Assembly: GCF_030272615.1 (NCBI RefSeq)
Contig: NC_081410.1
Coordinates: 506,150,442-506,214,441 of the forward strand
DNA length: 64,000 bases
From: Cryptomeria japonica
Lineage: Eukaryota > Streptophyta > Pinopsida > Cupressales > Cupressaceae
Direction of reading: 5' to 3'
The notes under the pieces: generated by a model
The model's input: the letters and a program-made list of their open reading frames with translations, nothing else
What the model was told of the DNA's origin: nothing
Database searches by the model: none
In this document: positions 47,870-59,190 of the stretch, piece after piece
Position numbering within the stretch: the stretch's first letter is position 1
Layout: each line of letters opens with the position of its first letter
Translations under genes and position numbers: made by a program

Positions 47870-49812
47870 CAAAGCTTGGCATGCTCCAGTCTCGAGAGTG
47901 ATTTCCAAGGCCATGGACATTGATTCCACGTTTGTCACAGGCTGGCAGAGATGTTATTGAGAGATGCGGTTGTCCTCCTTATTAGACATGCCTCAGTATA
48001 TCATTAATCGAGGTTTATTGATAGCATTGGCCGAGAGGTGGCATAGTGATATGAACACCTTTCACTTGGTGATGGGTGAGATGACAGTCACACCAGAGGA
48101 CTATTATCGGATTCTATGGATTCCTATGGTTAGGGATCTATTGCCTTATGAGTAGACTGAGGAGTGTGGCACAGAGGCTCTCCGCTGCATCTCTTAGGAT
48201 GATGAGATTAGTGGCTATGAGATCCCATGGCAGAAGTTTTTAGATTTAGGTTATGCTCTGCTGCCATTAGTATTAGCAGGTTTTAATGGTGGGTTTCTGT
48301 GTCCCAACCATAGGTCGTAGGGACTAGCCATTGGATGGGGATTAGTTTTGGAGGATATGGTGATGCAAGGAGGCAAGTTTGCATGGGGGTCGTGTATGTT
48401 GGCCCATCTATACAAAGAGCTTCAATAGGTAGTATATCTGGGATATAATGGTTTATCACCTGGGGTGACATTGTTACAGGTTGTGGGCCTGGGATCATAT
48501 ACCAGTGTTGAGACTGCTTGTAGACATGGATAGGCCAGTTGGTCAGGCCTATGTTTATGGGTATACAGGTGTAGTTGTCCAACGTAAGCTGAGAAAACTA
48601 GAGCATTGGCGGAGGGCACTGGATGATATTGATACGGTCATTTGGAGACCGTATATGGATTGTGAGGTGTGGGCAGAAGACAGGCTAGAGATGCCTTATG
48701 TATATATGTTGAGGTACCTGATTGGGTGGACACCCTTTATTATTGAGAGGTTCTTGCACAACCGCGTTCATCGACAATATGGTAGACAATAAGGGATGCC
48801 GCATGGAGCCTATTTATATGCTCATCGGTGACAGGATGTGCCAGAGTGGGGACCTACCCTAGATAGCAGAGCATCTATTAAGGTGTACATGTCAGTAGCA
48901 AGACAGATCTAGGATTATGGGGCTGGGGTTGTAGATGCTGGGATAACAGAGAATTTTTCAGCCTACTTCGTGGCACATGCAGTGGCACGTATATCTGATC
49001 TAATAGAGTTGCTACCTGCTTTTGATGATGATGAGGAGGAGCAACCACAAAGGCAAGGGGGATCCAGATAGAGAGATGAGGAGGTAGGAGAGGGAGGTGG
49101 AGGCAGTCGTGGAGGAGATGGAAGAGGAGGTAGAGGGGGTGGAGATGGAGGTGGAGGAGGTGGAGATGGAGGTGGACGAAGAGGAGGTCTCATTCTTGGT
49201 GCTGGCGGGGGTGGTAGGATAAGTGCAGTGCTAGCTGCGGTGGGCGAGATAGAGGATGATAGGCGTCCTACCTAGAGGAGGAGATCTAATGTTCTACCTC
49301 CACCGGTGCCTCAAATAGGGATAGGTGTGGGTGGGACCATGACATAAGTACTCGTTCAGATCAGGGTGCCCACCCATTGATAGGATTCTCAGATCAGAGC
49401 GCTACAAGTCTCAGTGCAGCAGCTGTAGACACAGGTGTTAGCGCAACAACGATAGATAACGCAGGTTATTGCAAAGCAAGATACAAAGATAGAGCGCTGG
49501 GGATGGGTAGAGGCCCTTGCTAATAGGTTAGAGAGAGCCACGACTGGTGCCCCAGTTCAGGATACACTGAGAGAGATACAATACTCAACCAATGAGGCTG
49601 ATTATTTTAGGCGTTTATACGAGGAGGTGGTCCCTCAAGATCAGAAAGCTCCTAGGTATGCTATAGTGGCATCCAGTCGATCTGGCTATAGTCATACAAG
49701 GACAGAGAGTAGAGGTGTTATGGGGCTTGCCCGACATAATCCACCTGGTGGAGATCCAGGAGCTGGGACATCTATTGTCAAACCATCTGCCTCAGGAGTT
49801 AGTCATACCTGA
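47870..49812 (+). pseudogene. Antisense PMD (plant mobile domain) gene remnant in element G
   Basis: On the strand opposite to gag-pol, two frames joined by a one-base shift near 48480 give a PMD protein: LIALAERWHSDMNTFHL and GEMTVTPEDYYRIL near 48020-48110, then LAHLYKELQ and LWAWDHIPVLRL near 48400-48500, and RKLRKLEHWRRALDDID. A glycine/arginine-rich stretch (about 49060-49190) and a helical Gln-rich tail follow. PMD is found in the plant MAIN/MAIL1 proteins and in transposable elements, and antisense ORFs before the 3' LTR are known in Tat elements. About 15 stops interrupt it, most of them TAG. Element C has no counterpart. Confidence 0.82.
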
Positions 49813-49886
49813 GAGACCTGTCTCTGTTGTTTTTGATCACTTTTGTTGTATTTTGACAGACATGATATCCCTTGTCCATTTGGACC

Positions 49887-49894
49887 ATTATATA

Positions 49895-49953
<59 letters not shown>
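49887..49953. repeat. (TA)n microsatellite
   Basis: About 65 bp of alternating TA with one TG interruption, just after the PMD remnant. Confidence 0.95.
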
Positions 49954-49957
<4 letters not shown>

Positions 49958-50250
49958 CTGATTTTCTCTGATCCACATGTGATGTGTTTATTGATGATGA
50001 TTGATTTATGATATGCATTATGTTTTGATATGATGATACTATGAGGATGATTAGATGCTTAGATAATTATGCTCTTGATTTTTTTGATTTTGATTATTAT
50101 GTGAATTCATGATTCATGATGGAATGGGTGATAATGTGATGATGTATTGCCTTGATTACTTTGATATGAGATGTAATGTCATCTGAATATTATGTTTTAT
50201 GAGATGTATCTTGAAAATGAGATGTATGATGATGATAATGGTGTGAGAGA

Positions 50251-50365
50251 CTAATGCAAGTTTAAAATGATATGCAACCTAATGCAAGTTTTAAAATGAA
50301 ATGCAACTAAATGCAAGTTTAAGATGATATGCAACTAAATGCAAGTTTAAGAATGATATGCAACT
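50251..50365. repeat. Four-unit 28-bp tandem repeat in element G
   Basis: Four near-identical units of CTAATGCAAGTTTAAAATGA plus TATGCAAC. No function is evident. Confidence 0.88.
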
Positions 50366-50401
50366 AAATGATCACTTTAATCATGTCGTTGTCATTTCCA
50401 T

Positions 50402-50596
50402 TTAGTCACTTGTTTGTGCTTTTTTTGTCATCATTGAGCCTTTGATATGTTGAAAGTTAATACAAGCATCATGGTATAATTGAACCATAACAACCTGAGT
50501 AAAACTTACATGGATTTTTGATATTGCAAGGTGGCACAAGCATCGAGGTATAATTGAACCAAGATGACTCGAGTGTTGCTTGTGTAAAACAAACAA
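50402..50596 (-). repeat. Duplicated block shared with element C, downstream of integrase
   Basis: Two copies of ACAAGCATC(A/G)...GGTATAATTGAACCA, 74 bp apart, preceded by TCATCATTGAG as in C. It is about 730 bp downstream of the integrase end, against about 930 bp in C. The minus frame is open, with peptide HLGSIIPRCLC and ISK, but begins with TTG. Confidence 0.55.
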
Positions 50597-51323
50597 GAGT
50601 TAACCATTTGCATGTGCAAAGTGGAAAATATCTTCAATGACATGTTTCCAATCATGTATCAAGAGAAATTTACACCATACGAATGATCGCCTCACAGACA
50701 TAAAACCAAAGATGATGTTAGATTCCTTTGTTGCTTCTCTAGCTTAGTGCATCCTTGAGTAGCTCAGGAGATCTAATGATTTAGAAATCAAGATACAAAT
50801 AGTCAAAACTTCATGCTAAATGTAAACAAATCATAATTCAAAAAATCATCCATCATGTGTGTGTTAAAGTTGCAGTTGGATAATGATCCCGTTTTCTAGC
50901 CTGATGAGCAGTTTTGAAAATGGTTTCCTTAGTATGCTGTGATCCTTGTTTGTTATCTGAATGCCAAAGAGAGGAATGTTGCACCTGGTCATGGATATTC
51001 ATCGATGTGGATATATACATTGATCACCAAGCCATGGTGGGATATGATATGGATAACTATTTTTAGATAATCAAGGACAGTGACTATGCTAAGTATGTCC
51101 GGGATAATGCTACGTGAATAAGTGTTTGGCGATGGCTTATTAGCTGAGACTAGATGAATCAAAGATATAAGTACTGATAGCTAGAGGAGTTGTTCTCTCA
51201 CAAATAGCGCATGTTGCCATGTTTTCACCACTTGTTTTTATTTCACTTTTTGATTTGCTTTTGATTTTTTTTTGTATTTTTTTGATTTTCTTTCTTTTTT
51301 GCTTGATCCGTGCATTGGACGAC

Positions 51324-52724
51324 TCAAGTGTAGAACTTCTTTAGATGGATGCTATTGGTTGGTTCGTCAATTATGTCCCCTTCTAAAGTTGACAACTGAT
51401 ATGCTCCTGATCCATAGGCTGACATGATAACAAAGGGACCCAACCAGTTAGGTTCAAACTTCCCCTTCTTTTCTCGATCTTGCTGATTTTTAGGATTTTC
51501 CTTTAGGACGAGATCGCTGACTTTGAAATCCCTTGGGATGACTTTGTGATTATAGCTTCTACACATTCATTGTTGATATGCCTTGAGATGGTCATATGTA
51601 TGTTGTCATTTTTCATCAAGAATATATAGTTCCTGCAACCTGTGTACTCGATATTCCTCATCTGGTATGAGGACATTCAAAGATATTGATGGGATTTCTA
51701 CCTCAAGAGGTAGAATTGCTTCTAAACCATACACCAATGAATATGGTGTAGCCCTTATAGGTGTGTAGATGCTTGTTCTGTAGGCCCAAAGTGCTGGATT
51801 CAGTTGCACATGCCAATCCTTACCAACATCATTTACTATTTTCTTGAGGATTTTTAGGATTGCTTTGTTTGATGCCTCTACTTGACCATTCCCCTGTGGG
51901 TAGTATGGTGTGGAGAAGTGGTGTTGGATTTTGAATCATTCACATAGCTCTCGTACATCTTGATTCTTACATCTTGATTCTTGAAAGGACGTTTGTTGTC
52001 TATGATGATGGAATGGGGAATGCCATATCTGCAAATGAGATAGTTGAGGATGAATGGTGAGATCCGTTTTCTAGTTACAGTGGTCATCGGGACTGCTTCA
52101 ATCCACTTGGTGAAATACCGTTGTGGTGATAATGAACTTATGCCCATTTAAAGAAGAAGGATGAATTTTCCCTACCAAATCAAGTCCCCATTGATAGAAA
52201 GGCCAAGATGTGGTGAACAACTACAGCTCCTGTGTTGGTGCATGGATAAGGTTGCCGTGAATTTGACATTTAGGACATTTCTTAGCAAATTGATAGGACT
52301 CTCTTTCCATTGTTGGTCAGTAATATCCCATTCTCAGAAGTTTCTTGGTGAGAGTAGGACCACTTGAATGGGTACCACAGATACCCTCATGAAGCTCGTG
52401 TAAGGTAGAGTTAGATTTGTTACGATTGAGGCATCAAAGAAGAGTACCATCTAGACCTCGGCAGTAAAGTGTGTTAGTGGTTAAGGTATAGCGAGCAGCT
52501 TGTCGGATGAAGCTACGTTTTTGGTTGTGAGATAGGTTGGGTGGGAGAGTATTGTTTTTGAGATAATCATAGATTGTCCCGTATAGAGGTGAATCTGAAC
52601 CGGTTAGGACATAGATGACTTGGGATGCAGAATTGTCATAGGCTGGGGAAAACAATTTCTCTACCAGGAACTCGTAACGAATCTGTTTATCTAGAATTTG
52701 TAGTAGTGAAGTGATAGTGGCCAT
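51324..52724 (-). pseudogene. Element G integrase
   Basis: Fragments in order: the segment ahead of the zinc domain (52434-52724, SFIRQAARYTLTTNTLYCRG), the broken zinc domain near 52200-52420, the core at 51878-52147 (RYFTKWIEAVPM, ICRYGIPHSIIIDN with the second Asp), then LWAYRTSIYTPIRATPYSLV and GLEAILPLEVEIPS at 51606-51809, and the C-terminal part at 51324-51566 (FKVSDLVLKENPKN, GKFEPNWLGPF). There is no chromodomain. Frame breaks separate the fragments. Confidence 0.87.
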
Positions 52725-53560
52725 TCATCAACAACTCTATTATCCAATCTTGGGATATGCTCAAGGGTGATGTGCACAAAGTATTGTTTGAAATCATCTA
52801 CCATTCTCTTGTAAGGCATTATCTTATCATCCTTTGTCTGATAGTCATCGTTGATCTGATTGATAACTAATTGAGAATCCCCATAGACTCTCAATTCTGT
52901 GATTCTCCATTCCACAACCAGTTTGATTCCTATTACTAGAGCTTCATATTCAACAATGTTGTTGGTGCATGGAAACATCAGTCTATAAGATCTTGGAATT
53001 GTGTGCTCCTCTGGAGTGATGAATAGGATGCCGACACCCAATCCATGTTGTGTATAGGATCCATCAAAGTATAGGGTCCATTGCTTGGGGGTGATAGTGA
53101 GTACATCCATGTCTGGGAAATTCCACTTGTAGTGGTTGTTGGTCTAGTAGGGGTGCTTCTGCTAATTGATTTACAATTACTTGTCCTTTGATAGCCCGAC
53201 GTTATGTGTACTGGATATCAAACTCACTCAAGAATCATGACCCATTTAGCTAATTGTCTTGTGAGAGCTACCTTGCTGAGTAGATATTTGAGGATCAATT
53301 TATGCTACTAGCTTGATTGTGTGGGCTAACATATAGTGGTGGAAATTTTGAGAGGCAAACACCACTGCTAAGCAAGCCTTCTCAATGAATGTATAATTTA
53401 GTTCATATCCATTCAAAGCCCTACTGATGTAATAAATAGCCCATTCTTTTCTCACTGGATCTTCTTGTGCTAACAATGCCCCCAATGATACTTCTATTGT
53501 TAATATATAGAGAATGAGCGACTTGCCTACTATCAAAGGTACCAAAACTAGTGGATTCAT
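52691..53560 (-). pseudogene. Element G RNase H and second RNase H
   Basis: The frame 53300-53560 is the RT-linked RNase H (LGALLAQEDPVRKEWAIYYI, LNGYELNYTFIEKACLAVVF). The frame 52691-53110 is the second, archaeal-type RNase H: LYFDGSYTQHGLGVGI, NIVEYEALVIGIKLV and LRVYGDSQLVINQI supply its Asp, Glu and Asp. The region between, 53110-53300, has lost its frame. Confidence 0.88.
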
Positions 53561-53677
53561 CAGATTTCATTTGAGCTGGTGAAATGATTCCGCACACTTG
53601 TCTTCCCATCTGAAAGATATATTTTTATGAAGAAGATGATTGAATGGGAGACATTTATCTGCTAGTTGAGCAATGAA

Positions 53678-54683
53678 TCATCTGATGGATTGCAACTGTC
53701 CCTGCAGAGATCTGAGTTGGCTAATGTTCTTGGGAGGTGACATTTCCATGCTAGCCTGTACCTTTGCTGGATCTATTTGAATGCCCTTTTCTGATACAAT
53801 GTAGCCTAACAGTTTGCTGGATGTGACCCCAAAGACACACTTCTTAGGGTTAAGTCTAACCTTGAATTGTTCCAATCGTTGAAATATTTTATCTAGTATG
53901 CCTAGGTGTTCTGCTCAGGTGAATGATTTAGCCAGTAAATCGTCCACATAGTCCTCCATGAAGCTATGCATCAAGTCGTGGAAGATTGTTGTCATGGCTC
54001 TTTGATAAGTTGCCCCAACATTTTTTAAGCCAAAAGGCACGACATTTCAACAATACGTTCCCCATGGATAGGTGAACGCAGTTTTATCTTGCATGACCCA
54101 CTGTTAGATCCACAATAATGTCAATGCTTGGTAAAGGAAAGTCATCCTTCAGACATGCTTTGTTAAAATCTCTAAAATCTATGCATGTTCTGATGCTTTT
54201 GTTGAGTTTTGAAACTAGGATAATGTTTGAGATCCATTCAACATAATCTATAGGTTAGATGAATCCGACATATAATAACTTCTTTAGTTCTGCTTTGACC
54301 AATAATACCGCATGTGGATACATCTTTCTTAATTTCTGCTTGACAGGTTTAGCTCTTGGAGCGATGGATAAATGATGCATGATTAGATTCGGATTTATTC
54401 CTGGCATGTCAGCATAAGACCAAGCAAAATTGATTTTCTTTTCCTTGAAATATTTGATAGAATCTGGTTGTTCTTCTTCTGTGAGTGATTCAGCCAGATG
54501 TATGGTTTTGACTGTTGCTTCAGTACCGATGTTTATTGATTGAGTTGGCTCAATAAATATTGGTGACCTTTCTTGATAATGCTCAGGAAGAGTGTCAAGG
54601 CTACCATCTTTAGGTGCCTCAAAAAGGTTTTCACCCTCAGATGAATTCTTTATTTTTACTTTTTTATGATCTAATACATCCAT
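53678..54683 (-). pseudogene. Element G reverse transcriptase
   Basis: The N-terminal frame 54255-54683 has AWSYADMPGINPNLIMHHLS and AKPVKQKLRKMYPHA. The palm is in broken frames from 53930 to 54250, with the catalytic MEDYVDDLLA readable near 53950. The frame 53678-53875 is FKVRLNPKKCVFGVTSSK and LGYIVSEKGIQIDPAK. The YVDD is intact, but the motif-B region has stops and lacks sequence relative to C (around 54090-54110). Confidence 0.88.
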
Positions 54684-54686
54684 TGA

Positions 54687-56325
54687 CTAGTTTTCACCAT
54701 TAGATCCTTTGTTTATTTCATTTTTAAGACTGAGAGACTTGGCACTCCCCTGATTGTAGATATCGTTATTTTGTTCACTGGTAGATAATATTTTTGGGTT
54801 GAGTGAACATAGGTATTGGAAAATGGATTCATTATTTGGGAATATTGGTATATCATGATGTTTGGGTTCTTCCCAGTCTATGAGATCATGATATATGAGT
54901 GGTGAGGAGTCATTTGATGGGTTAGGATCAATCATTGTAAGTGTCATGATGGAGTCATCATTATAGTCATTTGGGATATTGGTGAGGTCTATGATATTTT
55001 TGAGGTCTTTGATGGTATTATCTTTGATATTGCCTTGTTTGTATTGTTGCTACTCGTTCTCACTAGCCTCGTAAATATGTCATGGTCAGAATTCAAGCCA
55101 TCGAGATTTTGAGCCTCATCCCTCCTGAGAAAGGGGTGTGTATGTGTGGATTGTATCCACCTCAATATCTTTAGTAATATTAGAATAACTATCCTACTCA
55201 TATTCATTGGAATTGGTTTCACAATCACTGTCCTAGGTTACCTTGTTGTATCTGACAGGTATGTTGTATGGTGAGAAAAGATCACTAATGATTGACACCA
55301 GTTTAGTAGCTTGTTCTAATTTGGGGTTGGTGCTTGCTTGTACTCTTTGCATTTGTTCGTACACTATTTCCCTTCTATGAGTATCAATTTATTCAAGTGG
55401 TAGTTTTACCTTGGTTTGATCAAGTTCTTACACATGATGCACTTTCTTATAAGAAGCTTCTTCCCTTTGAATGGCTAGTTCTTCTTGTTGTTTCTCATTT
55501 TCTTGATGCTTTTGCTCTTTCCTTTTTATTTTTGCTGCTTGGTGTAGTGCTTCTTTCCATGAGTCTTCATTATATTTTTTCTTTGCTCTCCACTGAGGTT
55601 TTTGATGGTTATTTTACTTCTGCATAGGATGAACATGTTGTCCATACCCAAGTCCTGTTTTGTCTCTTGCAAATTGTGAAGGAAGTTGTAGGGGTTCTAT
55701 AATGCCTTCTTGGCACTTGCTAATAGGTCCTTTTCCTTTGTATCCCATTCATTGCATGACCCAAAACCCATTTCCATACTGTTTTGTTGGTATGACCACT
55801 TCTATGGTATCAGCTTTGACTTCTTCTTCATCCTTGTATAGCCAACCAAGGATGTCTTTCTCTTTTGATTCATCGGCCAGTGTGCCCAATTGGATAAATT
55901 TACCATCAAACTTGGTGATGGGTTGTGTTGCCTCATGTCCTGATGTGGAAGGTTGTCCATAATATTTTGGTGACTTTGGCAATTTAGATAGACATAAGGG
56001 TTCAAAAGAGTACCCTCCCATGCCTTGGTCCTTTATTTTCATCTTTTTCTGGAAGTCTATGGATAGAGACTTGAGTTATTCTTGATGATTGGATGATGAG
56101 AAAGCTTGGACCTCCCTATTGTGTGGAACCAGGCTATCTTGAGCTGCCCCCATAGCATTGCAATACTGAAAAAGGGTTATTATATGCATATATTGAAATT
56201 TCATGTCTGTTGTAAGGGAAGTTGATACATTGATGGTATGTGGAAGACACCGCTTGCATTTCATGGATCCATGGATGACCCAATAATATATTGTATGCCA
56301 AGTCTATGTCCAAGACTTGGCACAT
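54687..56325 (-). pseudogene. Element G protease-RT linker
   Basis: Short acidic frames (54687-54947, 54989-55228, 55749-56042, 56134-56325) without known domains. The last contains [18 protein letters not shown], the retropepsin C-terminal sequence (ILLGxxW), so protease ends near 56150. The rest is a variable linker. Confidence 0.65.
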
Positions 56326-56334
56326 GGTGTCTTT

Positions 56335-57219
56335 TTATACAGGACCTACCTGAATGAGTAGTATTACAGTTCCTTCAGATGACCTCTCTTCATTATCATA
56401 GGCTTTGATGGTGATTTTCTTTTTTGGATCAATAGACTGCTCAGAGAAGACCAATGCATGAATAAGCTTTAAAGTACATATATTGATACCAGCTCCTCCA
56501 TCTATTAAAACTCTTTTTACTCTATGTTTATAGACTAAGACTTCGATATGGAGCAGGGTGTTATGTGGATGATTCAAGGCGACATCATCGTGTTCGTAAA
56601 AAGATATGTTATGCGACCCCATCATATGGGCTACCATGGATTGGAATCGATCAATATCTAGATCATTTGGAATAGTTGTTTCGATAAGTGCCCTTTCCAA
56701 GATATCCTTGTGTTTTGGCGAAAGTTTGAGTAACTCAAGTATAGATATCTGAGTGGGAGTTCTTCGCAGTTGGTCAACCAAGTTATATTGAGTCTTGGGG
56801 AGAGTTGTCGATGTGGATGTTTTCCCTTTCAAGACATATTTTTGCGCTCTGGTTGTCACATTTATCGATGCATGTTCTTCTTTGTCTTTGATTTTTATGA
56901 TATTTACTTGATTCTCATATGTCGATATATGATTGATGGTGTTCTCATATAGGTGATTAATATGAGCTCCTTCAGTGTTGTTTGATGTTGATGCTCCTCC
57001 CTTGTAATTTGGAAGAGGTTTTTTGAAGGCTTCATGGTCACCATTCATTTTGTGATCATCAACTATTAAATCACCCCTGTCTATCATGTCCTGAACTATG
57101 TTCTTCAACCTCATGCTATCATTTGTGTTAGGTCCTTTGTTTTGATGAAAATCACAATAATGTGAGTCATTCCACCAAGGTGGTTTGACTTGGGGTTCAA
57201 AGTTGCTTGTGGCTGGCAA
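56335..57219 (-). pseudogene. Element G gag C-terminus and protease start
   Basis: The 294-codon frame begins with the gag zinc region, but two metal ligands are changed: CDFHQNKGPNTNDS has Pro for His and Ser for the last Cys compared with the C motif. It continues through QISILELLKLSPKHKDIL and reaches the protease active site RVLIDGGAGINICTL near residues 237-251. It ends just before the flap, and protease resumes at 56325. Confidence 0.87.
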
Positions 57220-57450
57220 TGTGATGATCTTATTTGCTAAGAGTTCTCAAAATGCTGATTCTAAGGTTTGTCCTAATGGTGTGTATATTCATTGATATGG
57301 GAAAGTATTTGTGTTGCCTCTTTGGTTTGTGTTGTTCCTTTGGTTGGTGTTGTTGTTGCTTTGATGATTTTGTTGGTGTTTGATGTTGAAGCTCCTTGAT
57401 TGGTATTTCACTGATAAGTGTCAGTGCCTTGATTAGCACTTTTTTGATCA

Positions 57451-58753
57451 TTATTGGATGGTGGGTTGCCTGATAAAGTCAACACTGGTTGTTTAGACTT
57501 AAATTGTTGGCATCAATTACCCCATCATTAACAATGTTTTTGTTCCTTGTCCAAAATCTGGATTTGTCAAAAGTGTTGTTATTGTTTTGATTGTTAAAGG
57601 TGTTAGTGTTTGACAAATTAACACCTTCCTTATAGAACTTCAATTTTCATTTCTTGATGCAAGCTTCCTCTACTTGGATACCATTTTCTATCAGTTTTAC
57701 AAAAGATGGCATGCATTGGAGTTTGAGTTGATAACTCATCTCACTATTTAGATTGTCGATGAAGATTTCCATCTTTTCCTTTTCAGGCACATCTTAGGGA
57801 TATCTTGAAACTATGCGCCTCCACCATTGTAGAAACACCATGAATGTTTCATTACTCTTTTGTTTTGTGTTACACACATCCAACATGGTGATGCCGTGTT
57901 GAATGTTATAGGAGTATTTTGTTATAAATTTTTTTACCAACTCATCAAATGATTTGATGGGAGGTGTAAGTTTGGACAACCACTCCATTGTTTTCCCTCC
58001 CAAATTTCTTGGGAACAATCTCATTAAGTATGTGTCATCATGAGAAAAATCTAACCTCATGGTAAAAAATTCCCAAATGTGATCACAGGGATCACTCTTA
58101 CCATCGTATTTGTTGTACTTTGGTATATCCGAATTTGGGGGAAAAGGTACCATGTTCAATCTCCTATCAAAAGGATAACAAAAAAATTCATCCAAGGAGT
58201 ATCATACCGTAGTTCCTTGTTGCATGTCCTGTATTTGTCTTTGTATTGTTTGGAGTTGTTGTGTAAGAGAATCCATGGGTGCATTTGTCCTTCAATGGGG
58301 AGCTTCCCCTCGTTCATTAAGATTGTCCCGATTGCGGGCATGGTCTTGTTCGTGGGTGTTGTCTTGTTCATGGGTGCAATCTTGGTTGCGTATGTTTTCT
58401 TGATCATGTGCCTCTTCTTCTCTTCACTGTTCTTGATAGGCATAGTTTCTTGATCTTGTTCTTAAAATTCTCTCATCTATATTTCTTAAGTTTTCCATGT
58501 CAAAGTCCTCAGGAATTTTGACCCCTTTGATAGTTAGCATGAGTAGATATTTTTCCTTATTTGCTTCTATAAGTCTTTCCATGAGTTTTTGGAAAGCCAC
58601 GTTTTCTTGACATTCTTGGAGAAGTTCTTCAGTGATCTCTATTTCTCCCATGCTTGCATACTCATCAAAAGGATTGGACAATCTACAACCCATACTCGAT
58701 TCTGGGTGTGATTCCTTCTTTTTGTAACTTTGAGATCGAGTGACAATGGGCAT
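57451..58753 (-). pseudogene. Element G gag
   Basis: Gag starts at ATG 58753 (MPIVTRSQSYKKK). An N-terminal helical domain follows (ELLQECQENVAFQKLMERL), then, at 57794-58195, the retrotransposon gag capsid domain: IPKYNKYDGKSDPCDHIWEF, LFPRNLGGKTMEWLSKL, FDELVKKFITKY and FMVFLQWWRRIVSRYP. Stops separate the pieces near 58440 and 57790. The ATG overlaps the stop of ORF1 by one base. Confidence 0.87.
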
Positions 58754-59190
58754 TAATATATCTCTACCATGATGAATTCTTCTTCTTCTATTGGGGTTCT
58801 TGGTGGCTCAGGTTGAGCTTCATTATTAGTGACAAGGAACTTTGGGAACAAAGCGGGGTTAATCTTTCCTCCACGATTAAGGTGTTGGTAGAATGCCACT
58901 TTCTAAATGTAAGCCCTACTTCTCAAAGGCTCTTTGTCAAATTCGTTTGTTTTTCCCTGGATATACAACCACATATGATGCAAAAATGCACGATGTGATG
59001 CAAAGAGTTGATGATTGATATAGAGAAATTTATTCCTTTTGGTAAGTGACTTAGAACTAGGTTGTCTCTTCTTCAACGTAGTCTTTTGATGAAGACTTCT
59101 TCTTCTCAAAATATGAGTGGGTATACACAAATGATCAAAGGTTGATATTGATGTTGATGTTGGATTTGGATAATTTTTTTGAACACTCAA
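58753..59190 (-). pseudogene. ORF1 ahead of gag in element G
   Basis: This is the homologue of ORF1 in C (25671-26081), 145 codons to a TAA at 58753-58755. The first residue aligns with the C start Met but is TTG here, so the start seems lost. The core FLYINHQLFASHRAFLHH, the GGKINPALFP stretch and NEAQPEPP are conserved. An in-frame TAG at 58903-58905 sits exactly where C has its TAG. The terminal TAA overlaps the gag ATG as TAATG, an arrangement that would suit termination-reinitiation. No known family. Confidence 0.72.
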
